This document shows, piece by piece, positions 1-6,755 of a DNA stretch of 64,000 bases; the first letter of the stretch is position 1; every line of letters begins with the position of its first letter. The position numbers were made by a program, and so were the translations under genes. This stretch comes from Piscinibacter gummiphilus (GTDB taxonomy: Bacteria; Pseudomonadota; Gammaproteobacteria; Burkholderiales; Burkholderiaceae_C). Under the pieces are notes generated by a model. That model had not been told where the DNA came from and made no database searches. It worked only from the letters and a program-made list of their open reading frames with translations. The DNA is taken from the NCBI RefSeq assembly GCF_002116905.1, contig NZ_CP015118.1, positions 868,001 to 932,000 of the forward strand. The letters are read 5' to 3'.

Positions 1-876
1 AAGGTCGCGCTCGTGGACACGCTGAGCAGTCTCGGCTACGCGAAGATCGAGGTCACCTCGTTCACGTCGCCGCAGGCCATCCCGGCGCTGCGCGACGCCG
101 AGGCGGTGATGCACCGCATCCGGCGTGCGCCCGGTGTCGTCTACACCGCGCTCGTGCCGAACGTGCGGGGCGGCGAGCGGGCCCTCGAATGCCACACGGA
201 CGAGTTCAACCTCGTCATGTCGGCGAGCGAGACGCACAACCTCGCCAACCTGCGCATGACGCGGGACCAGTCGTTCCGCCAGCTGCTCGACGTGATGGTG
301 CTGGCGCGCGACGCGCGGGTGCCGGTCAACGTGTCGCTGTCGTGCGTCTTCGGCTGCCCGATGGAGGGGGAGGTGCCGCTCGACGGCGTGCTCGGCTGGA
401 TCGACCGCTTCGCGGAGGCGGGGGCGCAGGGCATCACGCTGTGCGACACGACGGGCATGGCGTACCCGACGCAGGTGCAGGACGTCTGCGAGAAGGCGCT
501 GCGCCGCCAGCCGTCGCTCGCCTTCACCGCGCACTTCCACAATACCCGCGCGATGGGGCTGGTGAATACGGTCGCCGCGGTCGAGGCCGGCATCCGACAG
601 TTCGACATGTCGCTGGGCGGCATCGGCGGCTGCCCCTACGCGCCGGGTGCGTCGGGTAACGTGGCCACGGAGGACGTGGTGCACATGCTCGAGTGCATGG
701 GCTACGACACGGGGCTGTCCGTGCCGGCACTGATCGGCGCGGCGCACCAGCTGGCCGGGCTGATCGGCCACGACGTGCCGTCGCAGCTGTCCCGCGCCGG
801 GGAACGGTTGACGCGGCACGCACCGCCCGAAGGCTTCGAGGCGATCCACGAGCGGGCGCTGGCGAGGTCCGCATGA
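1..876 (+). CDS. HMG-CoA lyase-like (HMGL family) enzyme, 5' end missing
   Basis: An acyl-CoA lyase of the hydroxymethylglutaryl-CoA lyase type, which would cleave a 3-hydroxy-3-methylacyl-CoA into acetyl-CoA (or a homologue) and a keto acid. The frame is already open at base 1 (K-V-A-L before V-D-T-L), so the true start lies upstream of the window. Visible features are the IEVTSF strand near the start of the barrel, HFHNTRAMG (metal-binding histidines) and the glycine/cysteine loop GGIGGCPYAPGASGN that carries the catalytic cysteine. The stop overlaps the next start (ATGA), so it heads a translationally coupled cluster with a VOC protein, a 2-hydroxyacid dehydrogenase and a Bug receptor. The physiological substrate cannot be read from sequence; leucine degradation is only one option. 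Confidence 0.88.
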   Translation, partial: KVALVDTLSSLGYAKIEVTSFTSPQAIPALRDAEAVMHRIRRAPGVVYTALVPNVRGGERALECHTDEFNLVMSASETHNLANLRMTRDQSFRQLLDVMVLARDARVPVNVSLSCVFGCPMEGEVPLDGVLGWIDRFAEAGAQGITLCDTTGMAYPTQVQDVCEKALRRQPSLAFTAHFHNTRAMGLVNTVAAVEAGIRQFDMSLGGIGGCPYAPGASGNVATEDVVHMLECMGYDTGLSVPALIGAAHQLAGLIGHDVPSQLSRAGERLTRHAPPEGFEAIHERALARSA

Positions 877-1268
877 TCGACCACCTGGACCACCTCGTGC
901 TGACGACCGCGCACGAAGCCGCCTGCGTCCGCTTCTACACGGAGGTGCTGGGCATGCGGCTCGAATCGTTCGTCGGCGGTACGCCGCCCGTGGAACGCAA
1001 GGCCTTTGTGTTCGGGTCGCAGAAGATCAACCTGCACGTCAAGGGCCGGGAGTTCGAGCCGAAGGCGCACACGCCGGTGCCGGGGGCGCTGGACCTCTGC
1101 TTCATCGCGGCGGTGCGGCTGGACGCGGTGATCGCGCGTCTGGAGGCGCTCGGTGTCCCGATCGCCGAAGGACCCGTGATGCGCACGGGCGCCACGTCGC
1201 GCATCCGTTCGGTGTACGTGCGGGACCCCGACCTCAACCTGATCGAAATCTCGGAGCCGGCGCCATGA
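873..1268 (+). CDS. VOC (glyoxalase/dioxygenase superfamily) protein
   Basis: A 131-residue single-domain vicinal-oxygen-chelate protein. It opens with IDHLDHLVLT and FYTEVLGM, the usual first beta-alpha-beta module, and ends with VRDPDLNLIEI, the second metal-site strand with its glutamate. Family members bind a divalent metal and act as lyases, isomerases or dioxygenases. The ATG overlaps the lyase stop by four bases, and its own stop overlaps the downstream dehydrogenase start, so it is expressed with a carboxylic-acid catabolic unit. Substrate unknown. It is not the classic methylglyoxal GloA by sequence motifs I can see. Confidence 0.85.
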   Translation: MIDHLDHLVLTTAHEAACVRFYTEVLGMRLESFVGGTPPVERKAFVFGSQKINLHVKGREFEPKAHTPVPGALDLCFIAAVRLDAVIARLEALGVPIAEGPVMRTGATSRIRSVYVRDPDLNLIEISEPAP

Positions 1269-2206
1269 GCATCCCCACCGTCGTGTTCCTCGATGCGGGC
1301 AGCCTGCCGCTGCCGCTGCCGCTGAGCTTCGCGACACCCGTCGCCTACGAACCGCACGACACCACGCGGCCGGAGGAGGTCGCTTCGCGCATCGCGCGGG
1401 CCGACGTGGTCGTCACGAACAAGGTGCGCCTGACCCGCGAGCAGCTGCATGACGCGCCACGGCTGGGGCTGGTGGTGGTGGCCGCGGCCGGCACCGACAA
1501 CGTCGACCTCGATGCGGCGAAGGCGCTGGGTATCGCCGTGCGCAACGTGCCCGACTACGGCACGGACTCGGTGGCCGAACACGTGATCGCGGCGCTGCTG
1601 ATGTCGCGGCGGTCGCTGGCGGTCTACGCGCAGGCGGCCGTCGACGGCCGGTGGTCGGCCTCGCCGCACTTCTGCTGGCACGGCCCCGCCATCCGCGGCG
1701 TGGGTGGCGCGTTGCTGGGTGTCGTGGGGCGAGGCCGCATCGGCGAAGCCACCGCCCGGCTGGCCCGCGGCCTCGGGATGCGGGTGCTGTACGCCCGGTC
1801 GCCGAACCGGCCGCCCGCGGACGACGAACGCGAACTCGACGACCTGCTGGCCGAGGCCGATGCCGTGACGCTCCACGTGCCGCTGACGCCGCGAACCCGG
1901 CACCTGATCGACGCGCGTCGCCTGGCCTTGATGAAGCCGACGGCCACCCTGATCAACACGGGTCGCGGCGCTCTCGTGGACGCGGCCGCGCTCGTGCACG
2001 CGCTGCGGTCCGGGGCCCTGGGCGGCGCGGCCCTCGACGTGCTGGACACCGAACCTCCTCCTCCCTCGCACCCGCTGCTCGCCGAGGGAATTCCCAACCT
2101 GTTGGTGACACCGCACGTCGCGTGGGCCAGCGAGCCGGCCCAGGCGAACCTGGCGTCCGCGGTGGAGGACATCGTCGAGCGGCACCTCTCCCTCGAAAGA
2201 AGCTGA
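1265..2206 (+). CDS. D-2-hydroxyacid dehydrogenase (NAD-dependent)
   Basis: A 313-residue oxidoreductase that interconverts a 2-keto acid and a D-2-hydroxy acid with NAD(P)H. The Rossmann loop GRGRIG is at residues 155-160. The catalytic triad is in place: Arg234 in NTGRGALVD, Glu263 in LDTEPP and His284 in VTPHVAW. Length fits the hydroxypyruvate/glyoxylate reductase-like subgroup. It starts inside the end of the VOC gene (ATGA overlap) and is followed after two bases by the Bug receptor gene, so all four genes look like one operon. The exact acid is not predictable; hydroxypyruvate, glyoxylate or a substrate imported by the neighbouring receptor are candidates. Confidence 0.88.
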   Translation: MSIPTVVFLDAGSLPLPLPLSFATPVAYEPHDTTRPEEVASRIARADVVVTNKVRLTREQLHDAPRLGLVVVAAAGTDNVDLDAAKALGIAVRNVPDYGTDSVAEHVIAALLMSRRSLAVYAQAAVDGRWSASPHFCWHGPAIRGVGGALLGVVGRGRIGEATARLARGLGMRVLYARSPNRPPADDERELDDLLAEADAVTLHVPLTPRTRHLIDARRLALMKPTATLINTGRGALVDAAALVHALRSGALGGAALDVLDTEPPPPSHPLLAEGIPNLLVTPHVAWASEPAQANLASAVEDIVERHLSLERS

Positions 2207-2208
2207 CC

Positions 2209-3183
2209 ATGCCGAACTTCCAACGCCGCCGGATCGCCGTCCTGCTCCTCGCCGCCTGCAGCGGCGGCGGGGCCATGGCCGACGGCACCTGGCCGAACAA
2301 GCCAATCACGCTGATCGTGTCGAGCGCCGCGGGCGGCACGACCGACATCGCCGCCCGCATGCTGGCCGAGCCCCTCGGGAAGGCGCTCGGGCAGACCGTG
2401 GTCGTCGACAACCGCGCGGGGGCGAGCGGCGGCATCGCCGCGTCGACCGTCAAGCGCGCCGAACCCGACGGGTACACGCTGCTGATGCAGTACTCGGGCT
2501 ACCACGTCATCACGCCGCACGTGGTGAAGAACACGCCGTGGGAGGCGAAGGACTTCCAGGCCGTGGCGAACGTGCTCGCGGCGCCGCAGGTGATCGTGGT
2601 GCGCGAGGGACTGCCGGTGAAGACGCTCGCCGAGCTGATCGCGTACGCGAAGGCGAATCCGGGCAAGCTGACCTACGCGTCGTCGGGGAACGGGTCGCTG
2701 CAGCACGTCACCGGCGCGATGCTGGAGCAGCAGGCCGGCATCGAGATGACCCACGTGCCCTACAAGGGCACCGGTCCCGCACTGCAGGACCTGCTGGGTT
2801 CGCAGGTCGACCTCACGTTCGGCACGCCACCACCGTTCATGCCGTTCATCCATTCCGGCAAGCTGCGGGCGCTGGCTGTCACGGGCAAGGCCCGCGTGCC
2901 GTCGTTGCCCAACGTGCCCACCGCGGCCGAGGCGGGGCTGCCGAAGCTCGACGCGACGTCGTGGTTCGCGGTGTTCGCACCGGTGAAGACGCCGAAACCC
3001 GTGATCGACAAGCTCCAGGCCGAGATCGCGAAGGTGATGGCGACGCCGGCCTTCAAGCAGAAGGCCACCGAACTCGGCGCGACGGCGGAGTTCATGAACC
3101 CGCAGCAGCTGACGGACTACAGCGGGGCGGAGCTGGCGCGGTGGGCGGGGGTGGTCAAGGCGGCGAAGATCCAGGCGGATTGA
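2209..3183 (+). CDS. Bug-family periplasmic receptor (tripartite tricarboxylate transporter, TctC-like)
   Basis: A 324-residue solute-binding protein. An N-terminal export signal (RRR then a short Leu/Ala stretch, cut near AMA-DGTWP) precedes the mature part. WPNKPITLIV and the SAAGGTTD loop are hallmarks of Bug proteins, which bind carboxylates through a conserved aspartate in that second motif. The chosen ATG follows the dehydrogenase stop by two bases. No TctA/TctB membrane genes are nearby, which is common because Burkholderiales encode many orphan Bug receptors. The last 90 bases have a decayed duplicate at 6608-6698. Probably the last gene of the lyase operon, delivering its carboxylate substrate. 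Confidence 0.93.
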   Translation: MPNFQRRRIAVLLLAACSGGGAMADGTWPNKPITLIVSSAAGGTTDIAARMLAEPLGKALGQTVVVDNRAGASGGIAASTVKRAEPDGYTLLMQYSGYHVITPHVVKNTPWEAKDFQAVANVLAAPQVIVVREGLPVKTLAELIAYAKANPGKLTYASSGNGSLQHVTGAMLEQQAGIEMTHVPYKGTGPALQDLLGSQVDLTFGTPPPFMPFIHSGKLRALAVTGKARVPSLPNVPTAAEAGLPKLDATSWFAVFAPVKTPKPVIDKLQAEIAKVMATPAFKQKATELGATAEFMNPQQLTDYSGAELARWAGVVKAAKIQAD

Positions 3184-3211
3184 GTCGGGTGGGAAACGCG
3201 GCCCGTCCTTG

Positions 3212-4936
3212 CTATTTCGCGGTCTTGTTGGCCACCTCACCCAGCATGATCTGGTACAGGATGCGCGCGCTGAGCCGCAGGTCTTCGATCGGCGCGCCTT
3301 CGCCCAGGCCGTGGTAGTTGATCGGCGGGCCGAACGCCAGCGAGAAGAGCGGGCCGGCCGCGACGAGGTTGACCACCCCTTTGGCGTCGGTGCCCCCGCC
3401 GATGGCCGCCAGCGGCATCGGCGAGCCCACCGCCCGCTCGTAGGCGCTGCTGATCCGCTGGAACAGCGGGCTCTGGGGATTTCGCACGTCGGGTGCCGCG
3501 GCGTTCGTGCTCGTCACCGCGATGGCCTGGCCCGGCTGGTCCCGCTGGAAGCGGTCGACCAGTTGCCCGAAGGCATCGGGAAAGATGCTGCCGCCGGACA
3601 ACAGCCCCTCGGTCTGGCCGTCCCATGCCGTGCCGTGGTGGCCGAGGGCATAGCGGATGTCGATCCGGAGCGCCACGTCCTGCGCACTGGTCGTGACACG
3701 CGTCAGCGCGTAGGTCGTTCCGTTGCCTTGGGCGAAGACCTCGTCGTGGCGTTCGAGCAGGTCGGGGTGCTTCTCGCCGAACACGGTGGTGCCCCAACCC
3801 CAGGCCATGAACTGGAGCATCCGCCCGACGTTGTTCGGCACGAGCGTTCCGTCGTCCACCAGGTGGGCGAGGAAGTTCGAGAGCGAGACGACCGGATTCG
3901 CCCCGTCCGCGCGGTTCTGCTCCGGCACCGACCCGTGTTGCGCGCCGAGGACCTTCGTGGTGAGCACCACCGCGTTCGCATCGCGCGACACTTCGAGCGG
4001 CGCGCGCCGATACTGCGGATCATCGAATCCGTACTGCTGGTAGAGCGCGGCCACGTTGGCCGCCAGCTGGTCGAGCGCGGCGGCGTTGTCGCCGTTGATG
4101 CGGGCGGTCACCGTGTCCGGGATCTGGTTGGTGGCCCCGGGGGCGCTGTCGAAGGCTTCGACGAAGAGGCCGGTACCCGGCGCCGCGCCGAGCGGCAGCG
4201 TGAAGACCGGCCGCTCGATCCCCTTCTCCGCGCGGACCGTCCAGGCCGCGTCGAAGACGATGCCGAAGTCGGGTTCGCCCACCTGCTGGAAGTAGTACGC
4301 GGTCGAGAAGTCGGTCTCCTCGGAGGTGTCGAAGATCAGTTCGATCGACAGCCCGTCGAGCGCGCGGGTGCCGTCGTAGAGGTTCGCCAGCGCCCGCATC
4401 ACGATGAACCCGAGGACGGCCGGGCCCTTGTCGTCCACGGCCCCCCGGCCCACCAGGAAGGACTGGGGCGAGCCGCGGTGGTCGCGCGTCTCGATGCGCG
4501 GCTCGAACGGCCGCCAATCCGCATTGCCGGGGGGGACCGTGTCCAGGTGCGCCAGGATCGCGATCTTCTTCGGCCCGTCGCCGAGGCGGAATCCGAACAC
4601 CCATTGGGTCGGGGTCGTGCCCGCCGCCCCGCGCCACTCGAACGGTTCTAGCTTCAGCGTGCGCTGCCCGCGGTTGAACGTCTCGGCCAGCCCGTTCAGG
4701 TAGTCGCGTGCGCTCGCGAGGTTGTCGACTGCCCGCTGCTCGCTCTGCGGGTCATCGGTGCGGAAGGTCTGCAGCGTGACGAGGCGGCTCGTCTCGGGCA
4801 CGAACTGCTCGGCCAGCATCCGCTCCAGGATCGGGGGATCGTCGTTGTCCGAGCTGCCGCAGCCCGTCAACAACACCAGGGCCGCGACGGCCAGGCGAAC
4901 GTGGCGCCCGAGGTCGCGTTTCATGCAATGGAGCAT
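3212..4936 (-). CDS. M20-family metallopeptidase, lipoprotein (PepV-like)
   Basis: A 574-residue zinc peptidase of the M20 dipeptidase/PepV type. The N terminus has a lipobox (LLTGC, Cys26), so the enzyme is probably anchored at the outer membrane facing the periplasm. Metal ligands are recognisable: HLD in AILAHLDTVPPG, the bridging Asp in GAVDDKGP, and the EE pair in DTSEETDF that holds the general base. Start choice: an ATG at 4936 sits ten bases after a GGAGGT; GTG at 4942 and ATG at 4924 are alternatives that leave the signal peptide intact. It converges on the Bug gene and stands alone. Substrate is presumably small peptides or acylated amino acids. Confidence 0.87.
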   Translation of the reverse strand: MLHCMKRDLGRHVRLAVAALVLLTGCGSSDNDDPPILERMLAEQFVPETSRLVTLQTFRTDDPQSEQRAVDNLASARDYLNGLAETFNRGQRTLKLEPFEWRGAAGTTPTQWVFGFRLGDGPKKIAILAHLDTVPPGNADWRPFEPRIETRDHRGSPQSFLVGRGAVDDKGPAVLGFIVMRALANLYDGTRALDGLSIELIFDTSEETDFSTAYYFQQVGEPDFGIVFDAAWTVRAEKGIERPVFTLPLGAAPGTGLFVEAFDSAPGATNQIPDTVTARINGDNAAALDQLAANVAALYQQYGFDDPQYRRAPLEVSRDANAVVLTTKVLGAQHGSVPEQNRADGANPVVSLSNFLAHLVDDGTLVPNNVGRMLQFMAWGWGTTVFGEKHPDLLERHDEVFAQGNGTTYALTRVTTSAQDVALRIDIRYALGHHGTAWDGQTEGLLSGGSIFPDAFGQLVDRFQRDQPGQAIAVTSTNAAAPDVRNPQSPLFQRISSAYERAVGSPMPLAAIGGGTDAKGVVNLVAAGPLFSLAFGPPINYHGLGEGAPIEDLRLSARILYQIMLGEVANKTAK

Positions 4937-5122
4937 CGACACAATCACCTCCCGCGTGTTCAGGGCGAGGGCGAGTATGGCGCTTTCGTCGATGGGGGTC
5001 GACGAATCACCCTGATGGAAACGAGTCGCGGTTCAGCGTCGCGGTCGTCCGGCCGGCCTCACGCCTGCGCGATGCGCAGCAGGTTCGTCGTCCTCGCCAC
5101 GCTGAACGGCATGTCCGCCGAT

Positions 5123-6214
5123 TCAGGCCGCGCGACGGTCGCTGGCCGTGGCCGCCAGGCGGGCGCACACGGCGGCAGTGACCTGGGCGGTCGTCGCGGT
5201 GCCGCCGAGGTCGCGGGTGTGGAGCGAGGGGTCGGCCGTCACGGCCTCGATGGCCTGCATCACGCGGGCGGCCGCGGCGTGTTCGCCGAGGTGTTCGAGC
5301 AGCATCACCACGGACCAGAAGGTGCCCACCGGGTTGGCGAGGCCCTTGCCCATGATGTCGAAGGCCGAGCCGTGGATGGGCTCGAACATCGACGGGTAGC
5401 GGCGTTCCGGGTCGATGTTGCCGGTGGGCGCGATGCCCAGGCTGCCCGCGAGCGCGGCGGCCAGGTCGCTCAGGATGTCGGCGTGCAGGTTCGTCGCGAC
5501 GATGGTGTCGAGCGTCGCCGGCTTGTTGACCATGCGCGCGGTGGCGGCGTCCACCAGTTCCTTGTCCCAGGTGACGTCGGGGAAGTCGCGCGAGACCTGC
5601 ACGGCGATCTCGTCCCACATCACCATCGCGTGGCGCTGGGCGTTGCTCTTCGTGATGACGGTGAGTTGCTTGCGGGGGCGCGACTGCGCGAGCTTGAACG
5701 CGAAGCGCAGGATGCGCTCGACGCCCGTGCGCGTCATGATCGACACGTCGGTGGCGGCCTCGATCGGGTGGCCCTGGTGCACGCGGCCGCCCACGCCCGA
5801 GTACTCGCCTTCGGAGTTCTCGCGCACGATGACCCAGTTCAGGTCGTCGGCCTTGCAGCGCTTGAGCGGGCCGTCGATGCCGGGGAGGATGCGCGTGGGG
5901 CGCACGTTGGCGTACTGGTCGAAGCCCTGGCAGATCTTCAGGCGCAGGCCCCACAGCGTGACGTGGTCGGGGATGTGCGGGTCGCCGGCCGAGCCGAACA
6001 GGATGGCGTCCTTGCCGCGCAGCGCGTCGAGCCCGTTGGCCGGCATCATCTCGCCGTGGGCGCGGAACCAGTCGCCGCCCCAGCCGAAGTCCTCGAACTC
6101 GAACGAGAAGCCGGCCCCCGTGGCGGCCAGCGCCTCCAGCACCTGGCGGCCCGCGGGCACCACTTCCTTGCCGATGCCGTCACCCGGGATCGTGGCGATG
6201 CGATACGTCTTCAT
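5123..6214 (-). CDS. ttuC: Tartrate dehydrogenase / D-malate dehydrogenase
   Basis: A 363-residue beta-decarboxylating dehydrogenase of the isocitrate/isopropylmalate family. It begins with TIPGDGIGKEV. The region around NLHADILSDLAAA and FEPIHGSAFDIMGKG carries the metal and NAD sites. The Tyr/Lys pair typical of tartrate/D-malate enzymes is suggested by ENSEGEYSGVGG. Such enzymes oxidise (+)- or meso-tartrate to oxaloglycolate and D-malate to pyruvate and CO2. AGGAGA lies six bases before the selected ATG. Upstream there is a strong palindrome (6292-6314), but the LysR regulator that often diverges from these genes is absent. The symbol is by family resemblance; dmlA would be equally defensible. 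Confidence 0.85.
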   Translation of the reverse strand: MKTYRIATIPGDGIGKEVVPAGRQVLEALAATGAGFSFEFEDFGWGGDWFRAHGEMMPANGLDALRGKDAILFGSAGDPHIPDHVTLWGLRLKICQGFDQYANVRPTRILPGIDGPLKRCKADDLNWVIVRENSEGEYSGVGGRVHQGHPIEAATDVSIMTRTGVERILRFAFKLAQSRPRKQLTVITKSNAQRHAMVMWDEIAVQVSRDFPDVTWDKELVDAATARMVNKPATLDTIVATNLHADILSDLAAALAGSLGIAPTGNIDPERRYPSMFEPIHGSAFDIMGKGLANPVGTFWSVVMLLEHLGEHAAAARVMQAIEAVTADPSLHTRDLGGTATTAQVTAAVCARLAATASDRRAA

Positions 6215-6291
6215 GAGTCTCTCCTGGCGTCGAAGCGGCACACGCCGCGGTGAAGAGACTTTAAGAACGGGGTGCCCGTCGAATCGGTCGA

Positions 6292-6314
6292 GAATTCAAT
6301 GCATTGTTGAATTC
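6292..6314. promoter_or_regulatory. Palindromic operator candidate upstream of ttuC
   Basis: A perfect inverted repeat, GAATTCAA-N7-TTGAATTC, centred about 90 bases upstream of the tartrate dehydrogenase start. The inner TTCAA-N7-TTGAA fits the T-N11-A style of LysR-type binding sites. No regulator gene adjoins it, so the cognate protein would be encoded elsewhere. The sequence shows the palindrome; the function is inferred. Confidence 0.5.
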
Positions 6315-6403
6315 GATTCAAAGGTGGCGCGGAGGCCTCCGAGGGGAGACCGGCGTGATCTCAGGGTTTACCTGGAGTCTGCGCAGGCGAAGACAATCGG
6401 CCC

Positions 6404-6574
6404 ATGACGGCGACATCCGTTGCCCCGACCGCCTTCGTGCTCGACCTCGACGGCGTCGAGCTGCAGACGACGCTGCTGAAGGCCCGCGCTGTGGGGTCAC
6501 GTCTTGCCTTTTGCCTCCCTCCCGCACCCATGGAAGGCGAAAGGCAAGATCTGACCCCACAGCCGGAGATCTGA
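6404..6574 (+). pseudogene. Truncated HAD-type hydrolase start (gene remnant)
   Basis: An ATG opens a frame whose first residues, TAFVLDLDGV, are the DxDG nucleotide-binding motif I of haloacid-dehalogenase phosphatases. After about 30 residues the frame runs straight into the REP-like inverted repeat at 6490 and stops at 6572-6574, giving only 56 residues. The rest of the hydrolase is missing. This looks like a gene start cut off by insertion of, or recombination at, the repeat. It could be a chance short frame, but the motif position and the adjoining Bug remnant make a scar more likely. Confidence 0.5.
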
Positions 6575-6582
6575 CCCCACAG
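6490..6582. repeat. REP-like inverted repeat (TGTGGGGTCA...TGACCCCACA)
   Basis: Left arm 6490-6518 (TGTGGGGTCACGTCTTGCC...) and right arm 6532-6561 (...GGCAAGATCTGACCCCACA) pair with few mismatches around a short loop. A further half-unit GATCTGACCCCACA follows at 6568-6581. Extragenic palindromes ending in GACCCCACA are widespread in betaproteobacteria and are often spread by REP-associated (Y1/transposase_17) proteins; no such transposase is in the window. It lies exactly at the junction of two gene fragments. Confidence 0.72.
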
Positions 6583-6607
6583 CCCCCTCCACTCCACAGC
6601 CCCCGGG

Positions 6608-6698
6608 TTCATGAATCCGCAGCAACTGACCGACTACAGCGGCGCGGAATTGGCGCGGAGGGCCGGGGTGGGTGAAGGCGGCGAAGATCCAGACGGAT
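6608..6698 (+). pseudogene. Frameshifted copy of the Bug receptor 3' end
   Basis: About 90 bases match the end of the intact Bug gene (3091-3180): the segment encoding FMNPQQLTDYSGAELAR is followed by KAAKIQ-like coding with roughly a dozen mismatches. One inserted G after codon AGV shifts the frame, and the stop codon is lost (TGA to GGA). No upstream part of the gene remains. It is a remnant of a second, related Bug receptor or a diverged local duplication. Confidence 0.75.
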
Positions 6699-6755
6699 GG
6701 ATCCTCCCTGATCGGTCACCGTGCCCTCGCGTCGGCGTCATCGCTCCGCATCGGC

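Noticed and set aside
3209..4651. Long rightward open frame opposite the M20 peptidase
   Set aside because: Antisense shadow in high-GC DNA: Arg/His/Gly-rich product without family signatures; the opposite strand encodes a complete M20 enzyme.
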